DNA of 21,203 bases, from NCBI GenBank assembly GCA_041485385.1, contig JBGPJM010000066.1, positions 1 through 21,203 of the forward strand, given 5' to 3'. Under the pieces are notes generated by a model. It worked only from the letters and a program-made list of their open reading frames with translations. It was not told the DNA's origin and ran no database searches. Both the position numbers and the translations under genes were made by a program. Below, piece by piece: positions 1 to 7,905 of the stretch. This DNA comes from JBGPJM01 sp041485385 (GTDB lineage: Bacteria; Planctomycetota; Phycisphaerae; Phycisphaerales; UBA1924). Each line of letters opens with the position of its first letter. Position 1 is the first letter of the stretch.

Positions 1-225
1 GCCGTCGCACCCGATCATCCCGACCGGGAGCAGGGCCAGCGCCTCCGGCGACCTCGCGGCATCGATGAGCGACACCAGCCCCACATCGATCTGGCGCGTG
101 AGGAGCATGTCGATCAGGTGCGCCGGCACCGCGGCGACGAGTTCCAGATCCCCGCACGAGGCAAGCCCCTCGATGAGCGGCAAGGTGTTGAGGTACTGCA
201 CGCAGCCGAGGCGGGTGGGGGTCAT
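1..225 (-). CDS. mqnA: MqnA-like chorismate dehydratase, N-terminal part (runs off left edge)
   Basis: This partial gene reads leftward from an ATG at 225 and stays open for 75 codons to the window edge. The product starts MTPTRLGCVQYLNTLPLIEG, which has the YLNTLPL signature of MqnA. It continues with a V-P-A-H-L segment at about 33-37 and IDVGLVSLID at 46-55, both typical of the first lobe of this periplasmic-binding-protein-like fold. In known members the enzyme removes water from chorismate to give 3-enolpyruvylbenzoate, the first step of the futalosine route to menaquinone, in the cytoplasm. No convincing Shine-Dalgarno sequence precedes the ATG. The gene is divergent from the aquaporin gene, with 103 bases between the start codons. 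The C-terminal two thirds are outside the window, so completeness cannot be judged. Confidence 0.85.
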   Translation of the reverse strand, partial: MTPTRLGCVQYLNTLPLIEGLASCGDLELVAAVPAHLIDMLLTRQIDVGLVSLIDAARSPEALALLPVGMIGCDG

Positions 226-328
226 GGCCAACTGTAGACGTGGGCGCGCGGCCACCGTCCGCCCGTGACTCGCGACTTGCGGGGGACGCGCCGGGTGGGC
301 ACACTAGCACCACGAAGGAGGTCCCACC

Positions 329-1042
329 ATGAACAAGCTCGTGCAAGGGTGCGTCGCGGAGTTCCTGGGGACGTTCGCGCTGGTGTTCTTCGGGTGCGCG
401 TCGATCATCGTGACCGGGAAGGGGTTCGAGGAAGGATCGGGGGCGGGGCTGGTGACGATCGCGCTGGCGCACGGGCTGATCCTGGCCGTGTCGGTCTCGG
501 CGGCGATGTACATCTCCGGGGGGCAGTTCAACCCGGCGGTCTCGATCGGGGTCTTCGTCGCGGGGAAGCAGCCGCTGGAACGGGCGCTGGCGTTCATCGG
601 GGCGCAAGTCGTCGGGGCGGTGGCGGCGTCGGCCATCCTGCTGAACCTGCTGGGGCCGGAACTGGTGGGAACGGATCCAGGGTCGCCGCAACTGGGGGCG
701 ACGATCGGGTACCTCACGCGGTTCCACCTGGTGGTGCCGGTGATCGGGATCGAAGGAATCCTGACCTTCGCGCTGGTGTTCGTCGTGCTGGCCGCGGCGG
801 TGGACGAGCGGGCCCACAAAACAGCGGGGTTGCAAGTCGGGTTGACGGTGGCGGCGTGCATCTGCGCGGCGGGCCCGCTGACGGGCGCCTCGATGAACCC
901 CGCGCGGAGCTTCGGACCGGCGCTGGTGGGCGGGCACTGGATCATGCACTGGGCGTACTGGGTCGGCCCACTCGCAGGGGCGACGGCCGCGGCACTGGTG
1001 TATAGAGAGGTCTGGTCCGCCAACCAGAAACCTGCCGGCTGA
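329..1042 (+). CDS. Aquaporin (MIP family channel)
   Basis: The product is a 237-residue inner-membrane channel of the major intrinsic protein family, expected to conduct water and perhaps small neutral solutes. The family hallmarks are visible: AEFLGTF at 10-16 in the first helix and two NPA boxes, NPAVS at 68-72 and NPARSFGPAL at 190-199. Arg193 directly after the second NPA is the usual selectivity-filter arginine of water-type aquaporins. The residue two before the first NPA box is Gln66 (SGGQFNPA), where most aquaporins have His; this is a small oddity. Glycerol facilitators have a longer loop and an Asp after the second NPA, which is not seen here. The start is fixed by a perfect AAGGAGGT Shine-Dalgarno at 315-322, six bases before the ATG. 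The gene stands alone and is closed by the terminator at 1092-1117. Confidence 0.93.
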   Translation: MNKLVQGCVAEFLGTFALVFFGCASIIVTGKGFEEGSGAGLVTIALAHGLILAVSVSAAMYISGGQFNPAVSIGVFVAGKQPLERALAFIGAQVVGAVAASAILLNLLGPELVGTDPGSPQLGATIGYLTRFHLVVPVIGIEGILTFALVFVVLAAAVDERAHKTAGLQVGLTVAACICAAGPLTGASMNPARSFGPALVGGHWIMHWAYWVGPLAGATAAALVYREVWSANQKPAG

Positions 1043-1091
1043 TCGGACCGTCATCGTCCGGGCATGAGATCTCAATCTGCGTTTCGCCGGC

Positions 1092-1117
1092 CGCCCCCTC
1101 GTCGAGGGGGCGTTTTT
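1092..1117 (+). terminator. Rho-independent terminator of the aquaporin gene
   Basis: A perfect 9-bp GC-rich stem (1092-1100 with 1104-1112) closes a 3-base loop and is followed directly by five T residues. It separates the aquaporin gene from the flagellar block. Confidence 0.9.
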
Positions 1118-1119
1118 CG

Positions 1120-1136
1120 TTGGCATCAGCTTCGCT
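1120..1136 (+). promoter_or_regulatory. Possible sigma-54 promoter for flgI
   Basis: TTGGCATCAGCTTCGCT has the invariant GG (1122-1123) and GC (1134-1135) of a sigma-54 promoter with the required 10-base spacing. The -24 element TGGCA is good, but the -12 element is TCGC instead of TTGC. It lies between the aquaporin terminator and flgI and would give a leader of about 45 bases. GG-N10-GC is common by chance in GC-rich DNA, so this is only a candidate. Confidence 0.35.
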
Positions 1137-1191
1137 CTCGTGACACCGCAGGACGCTCTGGCCCCTTTTCCCGAACGCAGGACGCGTAACC

Positions 1192-2334
1192 ATGTCTCGA
1201 CTCATCTGTGCGCTTGTTGCCGCTCTCACCGCAGTTTCTGCCGCACGCGCACAGACCGCCGACCCCGCGTCGAGCTTCCTTCCGGCGCGGCGCGACTCCG
1301 CGACGGTGAGCCTGAAGGAGCTCGCTCACATCGAGGGCACGGGGCAATCAACGCTCCGCGGCATGGGGCTGGTCACGGGCCTGAAGGGGACCGGGGATGC
1401 CGGGACCGAAGAGGTGCTCGCCCGGCCGCTGGCGGAGCTCTACAAGTCCAACGGCAACACGCTGCCCGACCTGAAGGTGCTCGCCAAGTCGAAGGCCGCG
1501 GCGATCGTCTTCCTGTGGGCGGAGATCCCCGAGGCCGGGGCGCGCAAGGGTGACCGGGTGAACGTCTATGTCAAGGTATCGCACAGCGCGACGAGTCTGG
1601 CGGGGGGCATGCTGGACGTGTCGCCGGTGCTGGGGCCGCTCCCCCACGATCTGGTATGGGGGTCGGCGTCGGGGATGATCGAGCTGCTGAACCCCACGCA
1701 CCCGACGGTCGGCATCGTCTACAACGGCCTGCAGATCACGCAGGACATCACGATGGTCGCGCCCGGCAACGAGTTCAACCTCATCGTCCGGGCACCCTAT
1801 CGCGACTGGAGCACGACGCGGATCATCGCGGCGGAAATCAACGATTTGAGCTCGGGACTGGACGACGATGGCGGGGCGCCGGCGACGCAGATCGCGCACG
1901 CGGTGGACAACTGCACGGTCCACGTGACCATCCCCGGGCACGAACGGGCGGATGCAGAGGGGTTCATCGCGACGATCCTGGACAGGCGGATCAGCCCGAG
2001 CCTGCTGAACCTGCCGCCGCAGGTGATCGCCAGCAGGCGGACGGGGAGCATCGTGGCGACCGGGAACGTGGAGATTTCCGCGGTGGTGGTGGCGAGTCAG
2101 GACCTGGTGGTGACGACCACGACCCCGCCGCCGGTGCCCTCGGCCCTGTCCCCGATCACGCAGAGGGACAACGTGGTGGCGCTCCAGACGCTGGCCCGCC
2201 CGAGCGAAAAGGCCCGGGTGCAGGACCTGCTGAACGCGTTCAAGCAACTCGACGTGCCGGTGGAGAAGCAGATCGAGATCCTGTCGAGCATGCACCGGAC
2301 CGGGCATCTTCACGCGAACCTGGTGATCGAGTAG
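1192..2334 (+). CDS. flgI: Flagellar P-ring protein FlgI
   Basis: The product has 380 residues, close to the usual 365-370 for FlgI. FlgI forms the P-ring of the flagellar basal body in the periplasm, at the peptidoglycan layer. A signal peptide fits residues 1-20, with an ARA-Q cleavage site. It is followed by KELAHIEGTGQSTLRGMGL (42-60) and VTGLKGTGD (61-69), the highly conserved N-terminal core of FlgI (IEGVR...L-GYGLVVGLNGTGD). The later pattern GD-R-NVYVKVSHSATSLAGG is also typical. The ATG at 1192 is preceded by AGGA about nine bases upstream and places the signal peptide correctly. The gene is first in a plus-strand flagellar run; flgJ follows 33 bases after its stop. The partner L-ring gene flgH and flgA are not in the window. 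A P-ring implies a Gram-negative envelope. Confidence 0.96.
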   Translation: MSRLICALVAALTAVSAARAQTADPASSFLPARRDSATVSLKELAHIEGTGQSTLRGMGLVTGLKGTGDAGTEEVLARPLAELYKSNGNTLPDLKVLAKSKAAAIVFLWAEIPEAGARKGDRVNVYVKVSHSATSLAGGMLDVSPVLGPLPHDLVWGSASGMIELLNPTHPTVGIVYNGLQITQDITMVAPGNEFNLIVRAPYRDWSTTRIIAAEINDLSSGLDDDGGAPATQIAHAVDNCTVHVTIPGHERADAEGFIATILDRRISPSLLNLPPQVIASRRTGSIVATGNVEISAVVVASQDLVVTTTTPPPVPSALSPITQRDNVVALQTLARPSEKARVQDLLNAFKQLDVPVEKQIEILSSMHRTGHLHANLVIE

Positions 2335-2343
2335 CACCTTGAT

Positions 2344-2360
2344 GGGGTGGGGGGGGTGGG
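2344..2360 (+). other. G-tract just upstream of flgJ (possible G-quadruplex)
   Basis: The sense strand reads G4-T-G8-T-G3 between the flgI stop and the flgJ start. Four runs of at least three G can be chosen, which meets the usual pattern for an intramolecular G-quadruplex. It occupies the place where a Shine-Dalgarno would lie. Any effect on flgJ translation is inference. Confidence 0.4.
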
Positions 2361-2367
2361 ACGGAAC

Positions 2368-2847
2368 ATGGCGGATACGAGGACGGGCATTCAGGAAGCG
2401 GAGCGACTCATGGACGCGACGAACGGATCGGGGTTGCCCTCGGCACTGATCGCCGGCGGGCCCGTGGGGCGCGGGGCGGTGCGGGGCGTGGACGCGACGA
2501 TGCTTACGGCGCGCCAGGAGGGGTTCGCGTCGGTGATGGCCCGGGCGGTGCGTGACCCGAAGAAGTCCGTCGCGGAGCAGACCCGCGAATCGGCGGAGCA
2601 GTTCGTCGCGATGACGCTGGTGCAGCCGCTGCTCAAGCAGCTCCGGGAGAACAGCAAGGCGGCGCCGCCGTTTGCGCCCTCCAGCGGGGAGAAGCAGTTC
2701 CAATCCATGCTCGACGCCCAGGTGTCGCAGCAGATCGTGCACAGCTCGAACTTCCCGCTGGTGGACGTCGTGGCACGCCGGCTGCTCGGGAGGAACGGGG
2801 CCGCTCCGGCGCTGGCCGGCCAGGCAAACGGAGACGCCCCACAATGA
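2368..2847 (+). CDS. flgJ: FlgJ-type rod-binding protein without peptidoglycan hydrolase domain
   Basis: The product has 159 residues from the ATG at 2368. The region from about 73 to 141 matches the FlgJ N-terminal rod-binding domain: an amphipathic helix AEQFVAMTLVQPLLKQLRE (76-94), then a helix rich in Q and S around 110-125 (KQFQSMLDAQVSQQIVHSS), then FPLVDVVARRLL (129-140). In FlgJ this part caps the growing rod in the periplasm. The muramidase half of enterobacterial FlgJ is absent, as in many single-domain homologues. An upstream in-frame GTG at 2347 would add seven residues read from a G-rich tract (G-G-V-G-R-N) and looks unlikely. No strong Shine-Dalgarno is visible. The stop overlaps the next start (ATGA at 2844), so this gene and the flgN-like gene are translationally coupled. 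Confidence 0.78.
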   Translation: MADTRTGIQEAERLMDATNGSGLPSALIAGGPVGRGAVRGVDATMLTARQEGFASVMARAVRDPKKSVAEQTRESAEQFVAMTLVQPLLKQLRENSKAAPPFAPSSGEKQFQSMLDAQVSQQIVHSSNFPLVDVVARRLLGRNGAAPALAGQANGDAPQ

Positions 2848-3455
2848 ACAACACCCCGAACCCCCCCTCCCACGGCCCAATCGCGCAGGTCAGCGCAGCT
2901 GCCTCGGCAAAGATGGCCGCGAGCAGCGTCGATCCGGCCGTCACGGAGCTGGAGACCGTGCTGCGTGAGATGTTGACCGAGCACGAGCAGCTTCTGTCGC
3001 TGGCGGCGATGCACAGGCGGGCCATTTCGAAGGCGGATACGGCGGAACTGGGCAGGTGCGTGCAGCAGCACAACGGGGTGATCCAGCGCGTGGCCGAGCT
3101 CGAGAATCGCCGCCTGGTGCTGGTGGTACGGATCCTGGAGAACCTCGGCCAGAGCGGCGCGTCGGCCGGGCAGCCCGGTGCGCAGGAACGGCCGACGGTG
3201 TCGCGGATCGCCAGGATGCTCTCCGAGCCCGCCGGTGGGCGGCTGCTGGCGCTGGCCGAGCGGCTCCGGGAGGTACTCAAGCGGCTGCACCGGGAACAGA
3301 CAGCGATCAAGGAGGCCGCGATGGCTGTGGCGGCTCACATGGAGGGCGTGCTGCGGCAGATCGCCGGCAGGCTCTCGCACGCGGGGACCTACGGACGGGG
3401 CGGGGCGGTGGACGCGTCGGTCCAGGTGGTTTCGGCGCTCGACGTGAGGATGTAG
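2844..3455 (+). CDS. flgN: FlgN-like flagellar export chaperone
   Basis: The product has 203 residues, longer than the 140-160 usual for FlgN, with a low-complexity head of about 28 residues. It is almost entirely helical. The segment VTELETVLREMLTEHEQLLSLA (33-54) followed by RRAISKADTAELGRCVQQHN and a second helix ending VAELENRR has the FlgN pattern of a leading helix, a short A-D-x-A-L turn and a returning helix. FlgN holds FlgK and FlgL unfolded in the cytoplasm and hands them to the flagellar export gate. Its place directly before flgK and flgL supports that role. The start overlaps the flgJ stop. FlgN is poorly conserved in sequence, so the call rests on helical pattern plus position. 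Confidence 0.72.
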   Translation: MNNTPNPPSHGPIAQVSAAASAKMAASSVDPAVTELETVLREMLTEHEQLLSLAAMHRRAISKADTAELGRCVQQHNGVIQRVAELENRRLVLVVRILENLGQSGASAGQPGAQERPTVSRIARMLSEPAGGRLLALAERLREVLKRLHREQTAIKEAAMAVAAHMEGVLRQIAGRLSHAGTYGRGGAVDASVQVVSALDVRM

Positions 3456-3484
3456 ACCCCCCCCTCCCCCCTGCGCGGCCACGA

Positions 3485-3499
3485 CGGCACGCCGCTTGC
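3485..3499 (+). promoter_or_regulatory. Sigma-54 promoter motif upstream of flgK
   Basis: CGGCACGCCGCTTGC matches the consensus TGGCACG-N4-TTGC at every defined position except the first T. The GG is at 3486-3487 and the GC at 3498-3499. Transcription would be expected to start near 3511, only about five bases before the flgK ATG at 3516. That would make the mRNA almost leaderless and leave the possible Shine-Dalgarno GAGGT (3501-3505 region) outside it. The match is strong; the close spacing is unexplained. Confidence 0.55.
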
Positions 3500-3515
3500 G
3501 AGGTACGACGGCACC

Positions 3516-5258
3516 ATGCCCCTGACCGCCTCACTGCAGATCGGCCGCTCCGCCCTGATGGCAAGCCAGCTTGCCATCCAGGTCACCGGCAACAACTTCG
3601 CGAACGCGGCGACGCCCGGGTACAGCCGGCAGCTGGTGGCGCTGGCGCCGTCGCGGGACAGCCGGTACGGCAACGCGTTCATCGGTCGCGGGGTGGAGGT
3701 GCAGGGGATCAACCGGCAGGTTGACAGCGCGCTGCAAGCGCGGCTGTGGGCGGGGATCTCGCACGAGGAGGCGGCCGGGACGGATCACCAGCTGCTCTCG
3801 GCGGTGGAATCGAGCATCAACGAGCTGACGGACACGGACCTCTCGTCGCAGCTGTCGGCGTTCTTTAACAACTGGTCGGAGCTGGCCAACAGCCCCGGGG
3901 ACGCCGCGTCGAGGTCGCTGGTCGTCCAGCAGGGCCGGACCCTGGCCGGGTTCATCCAGACGACGCGGAGCGACCTGTCGAACCTGCGGACGCAGATCGA
4001 CGGGCAGCTGGACGCGAATATCGCCCGCGCGGACCAGCTCATGAGCACAATCGCGACGCTCAACAGCAGCATCGTGACCTCCGAGGGAGGCGCCGGCACC
4101 GCCAACGGGCTGCGCGACCAGCGCGACGCCCTGATCAGCGAGTTGAGCCAGCTGATGGACGTAACGGCGGTGGAGCAGCCCTCGGGATCGATCGACATCC
4201 TGGTCGGCTCGCAGCCGCTCGTGCTGGGGGGAGTCTCCCGCGGGCTGGAGCTGCAGCGCGAGACGACCGCGAGCGGAGTGAGCGTGTCGGTGGGCCTCCG
4301 CGAGCCTCGCCAACGGCTGGAGGTCGCGAGCGGACGGATCGGCGCCCTGGTGGCCCAGCGTGGCCAGCTCGTCGACGACACCATCAGCCGGCTGGACACC
4401 ATCGCCTCGCAGCTCATCTTCCAGGTGAACCGCATCCACAGCACGGGGTACTCCTCCACGCCGATGACCTCGGTGCGGGGCACGCAGACCATCGCCACCG
4501 CCGACCAGAGCCTGGCCCTCAACGACCCGGCGAACCAGACATTCGCGAACCTGCCGTTCGCGGCGACCAACGGCGGGTTCCTCGTCACCGTCCGCAACGC
4601 CCAGACGGGCTCGACGCAGACCGTGCGCGTGGACGTCGACCTGGACGGGATCAACAACGCCGGCCAGTCGGGGTTCGTCGACGACACCTCCGCCGCGGAC
4701 ATCACCTCGTCGCTCAACGGCATCCCCAACCTGTCGGCGAGCCTGAACGCCGACGGCACCCTCAGCATCAACGCGGCCTCCGGCTACGACGTCTCGTTCT
4801 CCGAGGACACGTCGGGCGCGCTGGCCGTGCTGGGCGTGAACACCTACTTCACGGGACAGAACGGCGCGGATATCGCGGTCCGCCAGGACCTGATCGACCA
4901 GCCGGGGCTGCTGAACGCGGGGCGCACGGTGGGCGGGCAGCCGGTCGACAACGGCGCGGCGCTGGCGATCTCGCAGCTCCAGGACCAGGCCAACGGCGCC
5001 CTGGGGGGACAGACGATCCGCGGGGCGTGGCTGGATTCCGTGCAATCGATCGGGCTGCGGACGACCGCCGCGGCGACACGCTCGACGTCGGCCACGACGG
5101 TCCGGGAGAACCTCGAGGCCCAGCGGGCGGCGGTCTCGGGGGTCAGCGTGGACGAGGAATCCATCAACCTGATCACGTACCAGCGGCAGTACCAGGCCTC
5201 CGCCCGCTTCATCTCCGTTGTCGACGAGATGACCCAGACGCTCATTCAGATGACCTGA
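3516..5258 (+). CDS. flgK: Flagellar hook-associated protein 1 (FlgK)
   Basis: The product has 580 residues, slightly longer than the usual 550. FlgK is the first junction protein between hook and filament and is exported through the flagellar type III apparatus. The N-terminal rod/hook signature VTGNNFANAATPGYSRQ (23-39) matches the family's NNIANVNTPGYSRQ. The C-terminus ends with SVDEESINLITYQRQYQAS and a helix FISVVDEMTQTLIQMT, the matching D0 segment. A middle stretch (about 380-435: TSAADITSSLNGIPN followed by L-N-A-D-G-T-L-S-I-N) resembles the flagellin IN motif. The start at 3516 gives a family-like N-terminus (MPLTASLQIGRSALMASQLA). Between flgN and flgK lies a C8-T-C6 tract (3457-3471). 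flgL follows after 31 bases, so the two genes are likely co-transcribed. Confidence 0.96.
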   Translation: MPLTASLQIGRSALMASQLAIQVTGNNFANAATPGYSRQLVALAPSRDSRYGNAFIGRGVEVQGINRQVDSALQARLWAGISHEEAAGTDHQLLSAVESSINELTDTDLSSQLSAFFNNWSELANSPGDAASRSLVVQQGRTLAGFIQTTRSDLSNLRTQIDGQLDANIARADQLMSTIATLNSSIVTSEGGAGTANGLRDQRDALISELSQLMDVTAVEQPSGSIDILVGSQPLVLGGVSRGLELQRETTASGVSVSVGLREPRQRLEVASGRIGALVAQRGQLVDDTISRLDTIASQLIFQVNRIHSTGYSSTPMTSVRGTQTIATADQSLALNDPANQTFANLPFAATNGGFLVTVRNAQTGSTQTVRVDVDLDGINNAGQSGFVDDTSAADITSSLNGIPNLSASLNADGTLSINAASGYDVSFSEDTSGALAVLGVNTYFTGQNGADIAVRQDLIDQPGLLNAGRTVGGQPVDNGAALAISQLQDQANGALGGQTIRGAWLDSVQSIGLRTTAAATRSTSATTVRENLEAQRAAVSGVSVDEESINLITYQRQYQASARFISVVDEMTQTLIQMT

Positions 5259-5289
5259 CCCCACAACCCGAGTCCCCCCAACCCCCACC

Positions 5290-7329
5290 ATGTCACTGCC
5301 CTCCAACATCACCCGCGTCCCAAACCTGCTGGCCTCGCGCCTGTTCATGTCCTCGCTGAACCGGACGAACCTGGACCTGCTCAACGTGCAGAACCAGATG
5401 GCGACGGGGCGGGCGGTCAACAGGCCCAGCGACGACGCGGTGCGGGCGTCGGCGATCTCCGTGCTGGACGATCGGTTGGAGCGGGCTGACCAGCGGATGA
5501 ACAACCTTTCGGCCGCGAGCGACACGCTGGGGATGCTCGACTCGACGCTGGGCGACGCGACAGACCTGATCCGGGAGGCGCGCTCGATCGCGTCCAGCCA
5601 GATCGGGGTCACGTCCGACGCGAGCACCCGCGCCAACCAGGGGGTGGTGATCGACTCGATGATCGCGCAGCTGGTCGACATGGCCAACCGGGAGACGCGT
5701 GGCGTACACATCTTCGCCGGATCGACGCCCACGGTCCGGCCGCTGGTGGCGCTGGGGAGCGGGTACCGGTACGTGGCCCGAGGGTCGGGGCTGGTCAACG
5801 ACCTGGACGTGGGGGAGCAGATCCCCATCACGCTCGGCGGGAACAGCGCCCTTGGGGATCTGTCGGCTCGACTGCGTTCGACGAACGACCTGAACCCGAC
5901 GCTGACGGCGGGCACGCGGGTGGCCTCGCTGGGCGGCGCACGCGGGCTCGGGATCTCGCTCGGGCCGGTGTCGTACTCGTTCAACGGCGGGCCGTCGGCA
6001 ACGGTGGATTTCACGGGGGCGGACACGGTGCAGGACGTCGTGGACCGGTTGACGGCTTCGATCCTGCAGTACGAGTCCGATAACTCGGTCACAGTTCTCG
6101 GGCCGGGCGGTGTGTCGCTGGCTGGCGGGTCGGCGCAGATCGACGTCGCCGCCGGCGGAACGCTGACGTTCGCGGATGCCGGAGCCGGCGTCACGGGCGC
6201 GGACCTGGGCCTGACCCAGGCGGCGTTCACGAGCGCCGCACCGGTCGGGGCGGATCTCAACCCGCGGCTGACGATGCAGTCGCCCGTGTCGGCGCTGTCG
6301 GGCGTGACGCTGCCTCTGGGTTCGATCCGAATCCGGTTCAGCCAGAGCGGCAGCTCGACGCTGCGGGATGTCGACCTCTCGGGGGCCCAGACGATCGATG
6401 ACGTCCGGAGGCTGATCGAGGACACGGGGCTGGGAGTCCGCGTGGAGATCAACGACGCCGGCAACGGCCTGAACGTCTTCAACGAGGTCGCCGGTCCGGG
6501 GATGTCCATCGAGGAAGTCCCGGGAGGGGCGAACACGGCCTCGGAGCTGGGGATCCGGTCGTTGGACGCAGCGACGGCGGTTTCGGACTTCAACGACGGG
6601 CGCGGGGTGCGGATCGTCAGCGGCGGAACCGACCCGGTCACGGGCCTGCCCGACCCGGCGAGGGATGTGGATTTCACGATCCACCTGGGGAACGGCAACT
6701 CGTTCCCGGTGGACCTCCGCCCGCAGGACATGACCAACGTGCAGTCGGTGATCGACCGGATCAACGCGGAGGCGGCGTCGGCGGTCACGCGCGGGGACAT
6801 CCCCGCGGGCTCGTTCGTGGCGGCCCTGACGGACGGGGCCAATGGGATCGCGCTGGTGGACCCTCTTGCGTTGGGGCCGATCACGGTGACGAAAGAGAAC
6901 AACTCCGCCGCGGCGGAGGACCTAGGGCTCCTGGGGGGCACGTACAGCGCGACGAGCGCAACTTTCCTCGCGCAGGATCGCGCGACGGTGCGCGTGAACA
7001 ACGTGATCACGACGCTGATGGACCTGCGGGACTCGCTGCGGAACAACGACACCGCTGGCATAACTCTTGCTGGTAGTGAGTTGGAAACACATGGCGACCG
7101 GGTCGCGACGTCGCGGGCACTGGTGGGCGTGTACGGACAGCGGATCGACCAGGCGACGACCCGGCAGCAGGACCTGGTGCTGGTGGACCAGCGGACACGG
7201 TCGGAGCTGAGAGACCTTGACTATTCCGAGGCGAGCATCCGCTTCAGCCTCCTTCGCACGCAGCTACAGGCCGGCATGACCGCCGGCTCCCAGGCACAGT
7301 CACTGACGTTGCTGGACTTCTTGAGATAG
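5290..7329 (+). CDS. flgL: Flagellar hook-associated protein 3 (FlgL), enlarged
   Basis: FlgL is the second junction protein, linking FlgK to flagellin. The product has 679 residues, about twice enterobacterial FlgL (about 317). The ends are canonical: LNVQNQMATGRAVNRPSDDA (31-50) matches the L-x-QxQ-x-TGK-x-x-x-PSDDP signature, and the C-terminal helix runs SELRDLDYSEASIRFSLLRT (638-657) to LTLLDFLR. The extra length is a middle region with three related units of about 100 residues (roughly 199-310, 322-425 and 436-550). Each contains a T-V/I-x-D-V or N-V-Q-S-V-I helix and ends with A-x-x-LG-L/I, as in flagellin IN-type repeats. No Shine-Dalgarno precedes the ATG; the upstream 31 bases are C-rich. 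Translation may be coupled to flgK or use a leader-independent mode. Confidence 0.93.
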   Translation: MSLPSNITRVPNLLASRLFMSSLNRTNLDLLNVQNQMATGRAVNRPSDDAVRASAISVLDDRLERADQRMNNLSAASDTLGMLDSTLGDATDLIREARSIASSQIGVTSDASTRANQGVVIDSMIAQLVDMANRETRGVHIFAGSTPTVRPLVALGSGYRYVARGSGLVNDLDVGEQIPITLGGNSALGDLSARLRSTNDLNPTLTAGTRVASLGGARGLGISLGPVSYSFNGGPSATVDFTGADTVQDVVDRLTASILQYESDNSVTVLGPGGVSLAGGSAQIDVAAGGTLTFADAGAGVTGADLGLTQAAFTSAAPVGADLNPRLTMQSPVSALSGVTLPLGSIRIRFSQSGSSTLRDVDLSGAQTIDDVRRLIEDTGLGVRVEINDAGNGLNVFNEVAGPGMSIEEVPGGANTASELGIRSLDAATAVSDFNDGRGVRIVSGGTDPVTGLPDPARDVDFTIHLGNGNSFPVDLRPQDMTNVQSVIDRINAEAASAVTRGDIPAGSFVAALTDGANGIALVDPLALGPITVTKENNSAAAEDLGLLGGTYSATSATFLAQDRATVRVNNVITTLMDLRDSLRNNDTAGITLAGSELETHGDRVATSRALVGVYGQRIDQATTRQQDLVLVDQRTRSELRDLDYSEASIRFSLLRTQLQAGMTAGSQAQSLTLLDFLR

Positions 7330-7352
7330 ACGTCCGGCACTTGCAGAAAACA

Positions 7353-7383
7353 CCGACGCCCCCTGCACGGCCGCGGGCGTCGG
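7353..7383 (+). other. Long inverted repeat between flgL and fliW
   Basis: A perfect 9-bp inverted repeat (7353-7361 with 7375-7383, arms CCGACGCCC and GGGCGTCGG) encloses a 13-base loop. There is no T run after it. It could be a weak terminator or processing site after flgL, or a structure in the fliW leader; the sequence does not decide. Confidence 0.5.
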
Positions 7384-7455
7384 AGAGACAGGATGTCGCC
7401 CGGCGGAGTTGCCGGGGCTCGAATGGATCGATGGCCGCCTGACCGGAGCGCACAC

Positions 7456-7905
7456 ATGGACGTGCGGACGACTAGATTCGGAAACGTCGAAATCGCGGAG
7501 GACCGCGTGATCACGTTCCCCAAGGGACTCCTGGGGTTCTCGGAGCACAAGCGGTTCTGCCTTCTTGAGCCGGCGGAGGACGCCTGCTTCTTCTGGCTGC
7601 AATCGCTGGACGACCCGTCGCTGGCCTTCGTGGTCACCGACCCGACGTTCTTCGTTGGCGACTACTCGGTGCCGATCCGCGCGGACCAGATGGCCGACCT
7701 GGCCATCGGCTCGCTGGAGGAGGCGCAGGTGTTCGTCATCGTGAACAAGGTCGATCAAACGCTTACCGGCAACCTGCAAGGGCCGCTGGTGATCAACTCG
7801 ATCAGCCGTGTCGGCGAACAGTTCGTGCTGGCGGAGAAACGCTGGACCACCCGCCACTCGCTGGTGAACCTGGCGCAGCAGTCCCCGGCCGCGATGTCGG
7901 CCTGA
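7456..7905 (+). CDS. fliW: Flagellar assembly factor FliW
   Basis: The product has 149 residues, the usual size. FliW binds newly made flagellin and, when free, binds CsrA and stops it from repressing flagellin translation. Family features are clear: VEIAEDRVITFPKGLLGF (11-28, compare I-x-F-x-x-G-I-P-GF), FWLQSLDDPSLAFVVTDP (46-63), and NLQGPLVINSISRVGEQFVL (106-125), which matches the NLxAPIVIN core of known FliW. The start chosen, ATG 7456, has GGAG about seven bases upstream and gives the family N-terminus. An in-frame ATG at 7393 would add 21 atypical residues. csrA follows 193 bases later and the two flagellin genes after it, so all partners of the switch are together. Confidence 0.96.
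   Translation: MDVRTTRFGNVEIAEDRVITFPKGLLGFSEHKRFCLLEPAEDACFFWLQSLDDPSLAFVVTDPTFFVGDYSVPIRADQMADLAIGSLEEAQVFVIVNKVDQTLTGNLQGPLVINSISRVGEQFVLAEKRWTTRHSLVNLAQQSPAAMSA

Noticed and set aside
3531..7061. Minus-strand open frame of over 1100 codons opposite flgK and flgL
   Set aside because: It is a shadow of GC-rich coding on the other strand: low-complexity composition, no family pattern, and overlap with two certain genes.
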